Assembly: GCA_020426845.1 (NCBI GenBank) | Contig: JAGQPF010000517.1 | Span: forward strand, 1 to 64,000 | DNA length: 64,000 nt | Source: Planctomycetales bacterium | GTDB lineage: Bacteria; Planctomycetota; Planctomycetia; Pirellulales; Pirellulaceae | Direction of reading: 5' to 3' | Shown here: positions 17,500 to 25,370 of the stretch, piece after piece | Layout of the letters: each line of letters opens with the position of its first letter | How positions within the stretch are numbered: position 1 is the first letter of the stretch | Notes under the pieces: model-generated | Database searches by the model: none | What the model was told of the DNA's origin: nothing | The model's input: only the letters and a program-made list of their open reading frames with translations | Translations under genes and position numbers: made by a program

Positions 17500-18306
17500 C
17501 TAGGTTTTGGTCTGCCGCTTCAGCAGCCAGTCGCCCCATGTCGGCGCCAATTGACTGATTGCCGCGAGCCACTTGGCCTTGGCCGGCAAGATCAATTCGG
17601 GCTGTCGTCGGACACAAGCCTGCAAAATCCGTTCGGCGAGCACAAACGGATCCAATGCCTTGACTCGCGCGCCGCCGCCCGGTCGGCGGGCGGACTCGGG
17701 CAGCCCCTTCGCCTGGCTGTCATAGCGCTGCCCGGCGTCCTCCCGCGCGATGGGGCCGGGACATACCAACAACACATGCAGTCCCGCATCGTTTTGCTCC
17801 AACCTCAACTGCTGGCTCAACGCTGCGACGGGAAATTTGCTGCTTGGATAAGCGCCCAGCCAACGGGGGGCGAATTTTGATGCCAGCGAGCCGATGTTGA
17901 CCAGGTGCCCGCGGCTCTCCACGAGCTGCGGCAGCGCCGCGAGCGCACATCGGGCGGTGGCGAGAAAGTTCAGCTCCAACAGCTCGCGGAACTGGTCCAT
18001 GCTGGTGTCTGCCAGCGCACCTCGCGCCGATTTCCCGGCCGCGTTAATCCAGATATCAATGCCGCCGAGTTGTTCGGCGGCAGCCGCCACCAAGTCGCGC
18101 ACCTGGGCGTCGTCGCAGACATTGCAAGGGACGCCGTGGACGGCTGGCCCCAGTTCCCGAGCCGTCCGCTCGAGCGACTCGGCCGTGCGGGCGGCAATGA
18201 CGACCTGCGCACCGCGAGCGGCGAGCGTCGCGGCCAGCGCGCGTCCCAATCCGGCGGAGCCGCCCGTCACCACAGCTCGCTTTTGCTGCCAATAATCGCT
18301 CAACAT
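17500..18306 (-). CDS. short-chain dehydrogenase/reductase
   Basis: A 268-residue classical SDR, an NAD(P)-dependent oxidoreductase. Seen: cofactor motif TGGSAGLGRALA near residue 15, the arginine after beta-2 (IAARTAESL, suggesting NADP preference), NAAGKS in place of NNAG, the catalytic Ser in VNIGSLASK and the YPSSK Tyr-Lys pair. The C-terminal half has a PGPIARED loop, then a basic tail. The substrate is unknown. Its start lies 35 bp after the stop of the small membrane-protein gene upstream on the same strand, so the two are probably one operon. Confidence 0.87.
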   Translation of the reverse strand: MLSDYWQQKRAVVTGGSAGLGRALAATLAARGAQVVIAARTAESLERTARELGPAVHGVPCNVCDDAQVRDLVAAAAEQLGGIDIWINAAGKSARGALADTSMDQFRELLELNFLATARCALAALPQLVESRGHLVNIGSLASKFAPRWLGAYPSSKFPVAALSQQLRLEQNDAGLHVLLVCPGPIAREDAGQRYDSQAKGLPESARRPGGGARVKALDPFVLAERILQACVRRQPELILPAKAKWLAAISQLAPTWGDWLLKRQTKT

Positions 18307-18341
18307 GCCCTCGCTGGATCAAAAAGGGGCCAGAACGTCTC

Positions 18342-18893
18342 TCAACGGCCTCCTAAAGGCGTCAGTCTCAAGATATTCCAACCGGATTCGGGATTCGCGC
18401 CTCGCTCGACCATTTCGACGCGCAGATAGCGGCGAGGAATGCCCGTTGGGTCGTCGAGGACTCCCAGCATACGTAAAAAGCGTGCGCCGGGCTCTCGACG
18501 CCCAGCCCGCTCCAGCATGTCGAGATCGGCCAGCAGCGTGTCAAACATGCCGTCAACCGTCCAGGCGCGCGGCAACCGTTGCAATGGCTGGCCATCGCGC
18601 CATGCCGACTCGACCTGACCGTCGTCGACAATCATCCGATACGACGCTTGCATGCGCCCGGTCAACTCAAACTCGAGTTCATACCGATCGGGGCGTTGCT
18701 GGCTCCACTTTTCCATGGCTGCCGTCACGGCAGCACGGTCCAATCGGGATAATCGCTCTCCCCGAAGCCAGAAGGCAGCCACCAGGCAGACGCACCCGAC
18801 GGCCACCACGACGCCCCGGAACCAACGGCGGGCCGCACTTCGCTCGGATGCCGGTCGAATCGCAGTTTCCTGCTGTTTTTCTGAATTGTCCAT
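18342..18893 (-). CDS. membrane-anchored DUF6174-like protein
   Basis: A 183-residue protein with one N-terminal membrane helix (GVVVAVGCVCLVAAFWL, about residues 24-40) after a short cytoplasmic tail. The outside part contains a segment of the type RYELEFELTGRMQASYRMIVDDGQV, which resembles the small DUF6174 fold (a repeated beta pattern around a short Val-Asp-Gly turn); I give that family only as a likely match. The chosen ATG starts MDNSEKQQ; the frame stays open for 36 more codons upstream, but those have shadow-like composition. No ribosome site is obvious. Probably co-transcribed with the SDR gene that follows on the same strand. Function unknown. Confidence 0.65.
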   Translation of the reverse strand: MDNSEKQQETAIRPASERSAARRWFRGVVVAVGCVCLVAAFWLRGERLSRLDRAAVTAAMEKWSQQRPDRYELEFELTGRMQASYRMIVDDGQVESAWRDGQPLQRLPRAWTVDGMFDTLLADLDMLERAGRREPGARFLRMLGVLDDPTGIPRRYLRVEMVERGANPESGWNILRLTPLGGR

Positions 18894-19202
18894 GCCGATT
18901 AGGAAGGGAAGGACTGCGGGCGGGATGCCGTCATCGCCAGAGCTCGGCAACGCGGGTCGGCCACAGAACCTATGTTGTTGGGTGGCGCAAGTTGGCTGCA
19001 CGATCTTGCCATGGGCGCCGTGAGGAGACTGTTAAGAATCACCTGAGCCGGCTAACGGCATCGCAGTTTTCGGCAGATTGAAGATTGTTCCGATTGCCGG
19101 TGGGGGCGTCTTTCCACGAGGGCCGTTGGCTCACTGCCCGGGCAACCTTGCCACCGGTTGTTCCGGCCATTCGCATTGTGTCGGTCGAGGAGATAAGGGT
19201 CA

Positions 19203-20648
19203 ATGGCGAGCGAAATTCATCCACCAAGCGGGCGCGCATTCACCAAAATTGTTGCGACCGTCGGCCCCGCTTGCAGCGACCAGCCGACACTCGAGGAGAT
19301 GATCCGCGCCGGGGCCGACGTGTTTCGCATCAATACTGCGCACGGCAGCACGGCCGATCACACCAAAGTGCTGGAGACGATCCGCGCGGCTAGCGCCGCG
19401 TTGGACACCCCAGTGGGAGTGCTGGTCGATCTCGCGGGTCCCAAGATCCGGCTGACGGAGTTGCCCGCGCCGATCCAGTGCAATGTTGGGGCCCGTTTCG
19501 CCTTTGTCCGAGGCGAATCCCGGGGGCCCGACGAACTGGGCTGCACTTACGAGACACTGGTCGACGAATTGGATGTCGGGGATCCCGTGTTGCTCGCCGA
19601 TGGCGCCGTCGTGATGCGCGTCATCGAGAAACAAGCCGACCGGGCTGTCTGCGAGGTCACCAGCGCAGGCATCATCAAGAGCAAACAGGGCATCAATTTG
19701 CCCGGCGTCAAACTTAAGACGCCCGCCTTGACCGACGTGGATCGGCACTTTCTGACCTGGGCGATCGAGCACGACGTGGACTTCGTCAGCCTCAGTTTCG
19801 TGCGCTCGCCCGACGACATGGTGACCCTGCGAGGCCTGCTGCGCGAAGGCGGCTCGAACGCCATGACGATTGCGAAGATCGAGAAGCGCGAAGCACTGGA
19901 GCGGATCGAAGAGGTGGTGGCGGCATCGGACGCCGTGATGGTCGCCCGTGGCGATCTGGGAGTCGAGATTGAAGTGGCCGAGACGCCTGCCGCCCAAAAG
20001 CGAATTGTGCGAGTCTGCGAGGAGCTGAAGAAGCCGGTGATCGTCGCAACGCAGATGCTGGACAGCATGCAGCACTCGCGCCGCCCGACTCGCGCCGAGG
20101 CAACCGACGTCGCCAACGCCGTGTTGGACGGGGCGGATGCGTGCATGCTGTCGGGCGAGACCGCCGTCGGCCTCTACCCCGTCGAGACCGTGGCGATGAT
20201 GAACGAGATTCAACGCACCAGTGAACGGCTGCTGATCGAACTGCGGCCCCCCGGCAACGGCCCGACGGACGAAAGCGTGCATCCGGTCACCAGCGCCGTG
20301 ATCCGAGGCGCCTCATTGATCGCCAGGCAAATCAGCGCGACGCTGATGGTGATCGTCACGCGGTCCGGCGCCACTGCGCGCGTCCGCGCCAAACAGCGAG
20401 ACATGGTGCCGACATTGGGCGTCAGTTTGTCGCACCAAACGCTCCGACAGATGTGTCTCTGTTGGGGCATCATCCCGGTCTCCGTCACCGAGACCGAGGG
20501 CCCAAAGCTGAGAGCGGAAGTCGAGCAGTGGGCGCTGCGTGACGGATTGGCAAAGCCCGGAGACCAAATGGTCTTCATCACGGGCAGCAACCTCGTCAAA
20601 CGAGCACACAACACGATTGCGGTCCACTCGGTGCAAACCGAGGATTAG
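19203..20648 (+). CDS. pyk: pyruvate kinase
   Basis: A 481-residue glycolytic enzyme converting phosphoenolpyruvate and ADP to pyruvate and ATP. Motifs: KIVATVGPAC at the start, FRINTAHGS (usual form has NFSHG, so two residues differ while Arg and Asn remain), LVDLAGPKIR, catalytic Lys region TIAKIEKREAL, metal-binding ARGDLGVEI, ATQMLDSM, and PTRAEATDVANAV. The C-terminal domain (MVIVTRSGATARVRAKQR) is the usual allosteric fold, without an extra phosphohistidine domain. A ribosome site AAGG lies 6 bp before the ATG. Cytoplasmic homotetramer in known relatives. It stands alone between a divergent gene and a family C repeat. Confidence 0.95.
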   Translation: MASEIHPPSGRAFTKIVATVGPACSDQPTLEEMIRAGADVFRINTAHGSTADHTKVLETIRAASAALDTPVGVLVDLAGPKIRLTELPAPIQCNVGARFAFVRGESRGPDELGCTYETLVDELDVGDPVLLADGAVVMRVIEKQADRAVCEVTSAGIIKSKQGINLPGVKLKTPALTDVDRHFLTWAIEHDVDFVSLSFVRSPDDMVTLRGLLREGGSNAMTIAKIEKREALERIEEVVAASDAVMVARGDLGVEIEVAETPAAQKRIVRVCEELKKPVIVATQMLDSMQHSRRPTRAEATDVANAVLDGADACMLSGETAVGLYPVETVAMMNEIQRTSERLLIELRPPGNGPTDESVHPVTSAVIRGASLIARQISATLMVIVTRSGATARVRAKQRDMVPTLGVSLSHQTLRQMCLCWGIIPVSVTETEGPKLRAEVEQWALRDGLAKPGDQMVFITGSNLVKRAHNTIAVHSVQTED

Positions 20649-20673
20649 GAGGCCGATTGAAAACTCCCGTCGC

Positions 20674-20786
20674 TGGGCGATTGGCGCCGCCATCCCTCGC
20701 TCACGCATCGGGTTTCCTTACACCGCCCCCAAATTGGCGCCGCCATCCCTCGCTCACGCTTCGGGTTTCCTTACACCGCCCCCAAA
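20674..20786 (+). repeat. family C repeat, two 52-bp copies
   Basis: Two direct copies with 52-bp period, each TTGGCGCCGCCATCCCTC, then GCTCACGC(A/T)TCGGG, TTTCCTTACACCGCC. The CCCTCGCTnACGCTTCGGG core is the same as in the five-copy array at 13.5 kb, but the flanks and period differ. It sits just after the pyruvate kinase stop. Confidence 0.85.
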
Positions 20787-21304
20787 CTTTGCCGCAGCCG
20801 CTCCTCGCACCGCGTGGAATTCCTGCACCGCCGAAACGTTGTGGTTGCTTCGCGGCTTCTGCGGAGGTAGATTAACCACATCGATAGAGGGGCAACCACA
20901 ACAACTCCACAGCGCCTGCAATGGTGGCCATTTGCGGCAAATCCGCCTTCCAGTGGATTTTCCACACATCGCCACACTTCTGTGGAAGGGAACGTTCGCG
21001 GTTCTTTATCGTTCCACAAGTCAACTGATTTTCAAACCAGCAAGGGAAAGCCTTCCCGAGTTGCGGACCGAGATCCTCACGACCCAGCGTCTCTGAACAG
21101 AGACCCAATTCGCAATGTATTGGCTCGCTGTCGTTGCGTTGCGCTTCGTCGCGCATTCCCGGCGCGGACGTTTGACCTTTCACCATCGCAGGGTCACGAC
21201 CGACCAATCTCCAAATGACGTAGGTTGTCAGGCCAACTTCGCGTTTTGACACATCCGAGCTTCGCTGTCTGTGTAGTTTGCCGTGCCACTATCAGCCACA
21301 CCCC
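20787..21304 (+). other. intergenic region, no supported gene
   Basis: About 520 bp between the repeat and the histidine kinase. The open frames on either strand have Arg/Ser/Trp/Cys-rich, shadow-like translations and no ribosome sites. Base composition is lower in G+C than the neighbours and the sequence may be decayed coding DNA, but I could not recover a protein family from it. Confidence 0.45.
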
Positions 21305-22309
21305 ATGATTGATCCCAGGAATGCCGCTGACTGGAATGTGATTCCAGCCATGCTTGTGCGCATTCGCCCCGATGGCGGTATCGTCGAGTTCAACCTCGCC
21401 GCCCACAGCCTGCCGCTCGACACGGCGGACGCGGATGTCATTGGTGGCGGCTGGAGCCGGCTTGTGCCCAACCAAGTGGAGCGTCTCCGACTCAATGACT
21501 TTCTCACACGTGGCGAGGCAGGAGCGGTCGAGCTGACGGCAGGAGAGTCAGGCATCATCCGCGCTCACGTCTTGGCAGGGGAAGGTGAGCGAATCGTCCG
21601 GCTCGACGACGTCACTGATCTGGTGACGAATGTGGCCCAACTCACCGACCGCTGTGCTCAATTGCAGAGTCTGCTCAATTTATCCCGCCAAGACCGCCAA
21701 CTTATCGCTTTCGAGATCCACGACGGGCTCGTGCAGGAGATGACGGCCGCCCAACTGTTCCTGGAAGCGGCGACAAGCGCCATAGGGGACGATTCGAACC
21801 TTCCGGCCGAGGCGATGGCCTCGTTGCGCGACGCTTCCAAATTCCTCAAACGCTCCATCGACGGCGCCCGCGACATCATTGATGGACTCTATCCAGTTGA
21901 ATTGCAGGAGGCTGGCCTCGTCGAAGGGCTGGCGCGGCTCATCGACGGCGGCCCCGCCATTGCCGCGGGCATCCACGTCCACTTTTCCTCGTCGGATTCC
22001 TTTGCCGACCTGGACCCCACGCTTGCCCTGTCCATCTATCGCATTGTCCAAGAATCACTGAACAATGCGTGGAAGCACAGTGGCGCGACAGAGGTCTCCA
22101 TCGACATGCAACGTCAGGCGGGTGAAATCACGATCACGGTAGAAGACAATGGCAAGGGGTTCAATGTGAGCTCGCAAGGCAGCCAACGTTTCGGACTCAA
22201 AGGAGTCCGCCATCGCGCCGTGACGTTCGGCGGGCGCTGCAAGATCGACTCGCAGCCCGGCGAGGGCACTCGCGTGATCGTCAGCCTGCCGTTGATTCAG
22301 CACTTCTAA
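21305..22309 (+). CDS. NarL/DesK-type sensor histidine kinase (orphan)
   Basis: A 334-residue soluble histidine kinase. An N-terminal 110-residue PAS-like part (MLVRIRPDGGIVEFN) precedes a short coiled coil, the HisKA_3 dimerisation domain with phospho-acceptor His in IAFEIHDGLVQEMTAA, and a HATPase_c domain: N box RIVQESLNNAWKHS, G1 VEDNGKGF, G2 RFGLKGVRHR. No membrane helix is seen, so the signal is probably cytoplasmic. HisKA_3 kinases normally pair with LuxR-type response regulators, but none is in this window. The stop codon lies in a 19-bp tandem duplication. Confidence 0.88.
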   Translation: MIDPRNAADWNVIPAMLVRIRPDGGIVEFNLAAHSLPLDTADADVIGGGWSRLVPNQVERLRLNDFLTRGEAGAVELTAGESGIIRAHVLAGEGERIVRLDDVTDLVTNVAQLTDRCAQLQSLLNLSRQDRQLIAFEIHDGLVQEMTAAQLFLEAATSAIGDDSNLPAEAMASLRDASKFLKRSIDGARDIIDGLYPVELQEAGLVEGLARLIDGGPAIAAGIHVHFSSSDSFADLDPTLALSIYRIVQESLNNAWKHSGATEVSIDMQRQAGEITITVEDNGKGFNVSSQGSQRFGLKGVRHRAVTFGGRCKIDSQPGEGTRVIVSLPLIQHF

Positions 22310-22332
22310 ATCAATTCAGCACTTCTAAATCA
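22295..22332 (+). repeat. 19-bp perfect tandem duplication at gene end
   Basis: The unit ATTCAGCACTTCTAAATCA occurs twice head to tail. The first copy carries the last codons and stop of the histidine-kinase gene; the second is a non-coding copy of them. Confidence 0.9.
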
Positions 22333-22365
22333 ATCTTCGCTCGTCCCCCCGCGGAGCCATCCTCT

Positions 22366-23328
22366 ATGTGTCGCACACCCTGTTGCGTGCTGGTTTTCCT
22401 CTCGATCTGTGGCGCCGATCTAACGCGTCCTGTCGCCGCGCAGCCCCCGGCAACTTCAAAGCAGAGCACTCCGAAGAATTCCAAGCAGAAGCAGCCCCCG
22501 CCGTTTCGCTGGGTCAACCCGCTGAAGGTCGAAATCCCGGGAGTGCAGCATGCGACGTTTCGCAGCAAGTCGATGGGAGTCAACGTCGGCTACTGCATCT
22601 ACTTGCCTCCGGCATACTCGCGTGAGCCACTGCGTCGCTTCCCGGTCGTTTATTACTTGCACGGCGGTCGGCCCGGCAGCGAGTTGAAAAGCGTCAAACT
22701 GACGGCACACATCGACAAGCACATTCGCGCCAATGCCGTGGCGCCGATGATCTATGTCTTTGTCAACGGCGGCCCCGTGAGCCATTACAATTTGCCGGAG
22801 CGACATCATGCGATGGGGGAGGACGTCTTCGTTCAGGAGCTGATACCCCACATCGACGCCACCTACCGCACGATCGCCGCTCGTGAAGGACGAGCACTCG
22901 AGGGATTCTCGCAAGGCGGGCGGGGCACGGCAAGGATCATGTTCAAGCATCCCGGTCTGTTTTGCTCCGCGGCGCCCGGCGGCGGCGGCTTCGCAACCGA
23001 AAAACGTATCTCGGAAGAGAACGGCAAAGAGTCCGAGAGCCTGGTGTTTGCGCCTGGATACAACGCCTGGGATCTCGCTCGCGCTTACGCCCAAAGTGAC
23101 TCGCCTCGCGTCAACATCCTGGTCCATGTGGGCACCAAGGGCTTCAATTACGAGAATAACTTGGATTACATGAAGTTCCTCGAGTCGTTAGGCATCGCCT
23201 TCGAGCGGCTCATCGTCCCCGAGGCGCCACACAGCGCCACGGTCATCTACGAGAAGTCCGGCTTGGAGCTGATGAAGTTCCACGCGGCGAATTTTGCCGC
23301 TGGCCCGCAGAAGGCTGCGGGCAAGTAA
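22366..23328 (+). CDS. secreted alpha/beta-hydrolase, putative esterase
   Basis: A 320-residue exported hydrolase of the esterase D / mycolyl-transferase-like family (PF00756 type). A Cys-containing signal peptide (CCVLVFLSICGADL) leads into a Pro/Lys/Gln-rich linker. Seen: YLPPAYSREPLRRFPVVYYL, HGG oxyanion-hole region, nucleophile elbow EGFSQGGRG (GxSxG with Ser), and a C-terminal His in PEAPHSATVIYE. The triad Asp or Glu cannot be assigned by eye. Its start is 57 bp after the histidine-kinase stop, and co-transcription is possible. Substrate unknown; relatives cleave acyl or feruloyl esters. Confidence 0.8.
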   Translation: MCRTPCCVLVFLSICGADLTRPVAAQPPATSKQSTPKNSKQKQPPPFRWVNPLKVEIPGVQHATFRSKSMGVNVGYCIYLPPAYSREPLRRFPVVYYLHGGRPGSELKSVKLTAHIDKHIRANAVAPMIYVFVNGGPVSHYNLPERHHAMGEDVFVQELIPHIDATYRTIAAREGRALEGFSQGGRGTARIMFKHPGLFCSAAPGGGGFATEKRISEENGKESESLVFAPGYNAWDLARAYAQSDSPRVNILVHVGTKGFNYENNLDYMKFLESLGIAFERLIVPEAPHSATVIYEKSGLELMKFHAANFAAGPQKAAGK

Positions 23329-23420
23329 GCGACGAGGTCCTGACAACCTACAGGCGCCACCAACGGCCAGCGGCTGCTTGCCGCTTTCGGTGATGAACCG
23401 GGCGCCCGCACATCGGCCGG

Positions 23421-25370
23421 CTATTGTTTGCCGGGCGATGCTTCGACCGCTTGCCGCACCTGCAGCAATCGATCCACCTCGACGTCCTGCAACGTCTGCC
23501 GGCTGCCGTCGGGCCAGAGGATCTCGACCGTCACCGGGTTGGCCTCGTCGCCTAGTCCGATGGTCACTGGGTGCTCCGATTGCGACAGGTAGCTGCGAGT
23601 TGGCATCACCTGGCAGTGCCGCGAGACGTCCCCCGCACGGACGGTCACCCAGGCGCCAATCGCATCTCGATTGCTACGCACGCCCTCCAATTCGACGCGC
23701 AGCCAATGGTGCCCCAGCTGTTGGTCGTTCCGCAGCAGTCGCGGCTTTCCGCCGCAGGAGGTCAGCAGGACGTCGAGGTCGCCGTCGCCATCGATGTCGG
23801 CGAACGTGGCGCCGCGGCCGACCATGGGCCGTTTGAAGTCCGCGCCGATCTGTGCCTCTTGGAGTGGAACGAATTCGCTGCCGTGGCCAATCCCCTGGTT
23901 CCAAAACAGCTGCGGCGGCTGCTCGTAGTGCTGGGACCGCAGCACCTTGTTGATCTCTTGTTCCAGGTGGCCGTTGGCGCACAGCAGGTCCTGCCTGCCG
24001 TCGAGATCCACGTCCAGGAAGCAGACGCCGAACGTGAGCTCGAGCCGCGTCTGCGGGCCCAATCCCGTCGAGACGGCGATGTCGTCAAACGCGCCGCGGT
24101 TGGGCTCGAGCAGGTACAGCGACGTCATTTCGTTGGCAAAGTTTCCGATCGCCACGCTGAGCGAGTTCGAGTTTCGATGTCTCGCCGTGTCGATGCCCAT
24201 GGCGCCACGCTCCTTGCCGTCGCTCCCAACGGCCACTCCCATCTGGAGCCCAACGTCCTTGAAGGTCCCGTCGCCCTGATTGCGCAGCAGGAAGTTTTGC
24301 ACGGTGTCGTTGGCGACCATGAGATCCAGCCAGCCGTCCCCGTCGATGTCCACCGGCGCAATGCCCATCGACTTTCCGGCCGGCTTGTTCGTCAGGGCAT
24401 TCGTCACGCGAACTCCCGCCTCCTCACTCACATCGGTGAACTTGCCGTCTCCCTCGTTGCGGAACAGCAAGGGGAAGTCGCCATCAAATACGGTCGGAGG
24501 CCCGTAGGCGCGGCCGACGCCATCGAGTCGAAAGTCCATCTGCATATCGATCTCGCGCGACCAGCTCACATAGTTGCAAACGAACAGGTCGAGACGCCCA
24601 TCGTTGTTGTAATCGAGCCAAGCGCAACTAGTGCTCCACTGTTCGCGACCGCCGGCGACGCCCGCCTCTTCGGTCACATCCAGGAAGCGGCCGTTCTCAT
24701 TCCGCAATAGCCGGTTTTCTCCGACGGCTGTCACATACAGGTCCACATCGCCATCGTTGTCGTAGTCTCCAACCGCGACGCCCATCCCGTAAAGGCGGAG
24801 CTGGTCGATGCCCGTCTCGGCCGACACATCGCGGAACGCGCCATGCCCATCGTTGGCAAACAAAGCCGAAGACGCCGTGGCTGGTCCCTCGGGCCTCACA
24901 AGGGTCGCCTGCGATGGAGGCCCGGCTTGTCCCTCGGGTCTCACAAGGGTCGCCTGCGATGGAGGCCCGGCCTGTTTGTCGCCCAGGTCCCAGGGCCATC
25001 GCCGGGAGTTGATCAACAACAGATCCTGGTCCCCATCGCCGTCATAGTCCAGAAACGCGCAGCCGCCTCCCATTGTCTCCGGCAATAGTTTGGCGCCGGC
25101 GGCGCCGGATTCGTGCACGAAGTCGATTCCGGCCGCTTCGGTAATGTCGACAAACGGCGCCTTCGGCAGCGGCACGTCGGGCAGTGCTCGAGTGGTTGGC
25201 AGCACCAGCTTGGTCTCGACGTCACGCTGCGGCGGCGTCTGCAACAGCCACCAAGCCGCAACACCGCCTCCGATCAGTGCAAACACTCCCAGGCACACCA
25301 GCGAGATTTTCAGAGCAGCGCCAATCACCTCATCGGTGGGCTCGTCCGGAAGCTGCTTGGCATTAGTCAT
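23421..25370 (-). CDS. FG-GAP/VCBS repeat protein with ASPIC/UnbV C-terminus
   Basis: A 649-residue protein with one N-terminal membrane helix (SLVCLGVFALIGGGVAAWWLL), which anchors a large exported part. At least five calcium-binding FG-GAP/VCBS blades are seen, each with a D-x-D/N-x-D-G core: LDYDGDGDQDLLLIN, GDYDNDGDVDLYVT, LDYNNDGRLDLFVCN, VDIDGDGWLDLMVAND, LDVDLDGRQDLLCANG and FADIDGDGDLDVLLT. The C-terminal 90 residues match the ASPIC/UnbV domain. Two 15-residue copies of a family B repeat (PPSQATLVRPEG) are inserted in frame between blades. It overlaps the upstream cytochrome gene by 8 nt (ATGACTAA), so translation is coupled. Such pairs are common in planctomycetes; the function is unknown. 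Confidence 0.88.
   Translation of the reverse strand: MTNAKQLPDEPTDEVIGAALKISLVCLGVFALIGGGVAAWWLLQTPPQRDVETKLVLPTTRALPDVPLPKAPFVDITEAAGIDFVHESGAAGAKLLPETMGGGCAFLDYDGDGDQDLLLINSRRWPWDLGDKQAGPPSQATLVRPEGQAGPPSQATLVRPEGPATASSALFANDGHGAFRDVSAETGIDQLRLYGMGVAVGDYDNDGDVDLYVTAVGENRLLRNENGRFLDVTEEAGVAGGREQWSTSCAWLDYNNDGRLDLFVCNYVSWSREIDMQMDFRLDGVGRAYGPPTVFDGDFPLLFRNEGDGKFTDVSEEAGVRVTNALTNKPAGKSMGIAPVDIDGDGWLDLMVANDTVQNFLLRNQGDGTFKDVGLQMGVAVGSDGKERGAMGIDTARHRNSNSLSVAIGNFANEMTSLYLLEPNRGAFDDIAVSTGLGPQTRLELTFGVCFLDVDLDGRQDLLCANGHLEQEINKVLRSQHYEQPPQLFWNQGIGHGSEFVPLQEAQIGADFKRPMVGRGATFADIDGDGDLDVLLTSCGGKPRLLRNDQQLGHHWLRVELEGVRSNRDAIGAWVTVRAGDVSRHCQVMPTRSYLSQSEHPVTIGLGDEANPVTVEILWPDGSRQTLQDVEVDRLLQVRQAVEASPGKQ
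24890..24970 (-). repeat. family B palindrome, two copies 45 bp apart, inside a gene
   Basis: Two copies of the GGGCCTC...GAGGCCC palindrome with an inner TCGCAGGCGA hairpin (the second copy has one substituted base in the outer stem) lie in frame in the FG-GAP gene. The 45-bp spacing is a whole number of codons. Confidence 0.9.

Noticed and set aside
20872-21252. 126-codon minus-strand frame in the gap after pyruvate kinase
   Set aside because: Trp/Cys/Arg-rich and without a family; no ribosome site. Possibly decayed coding DNA, but not supportable.
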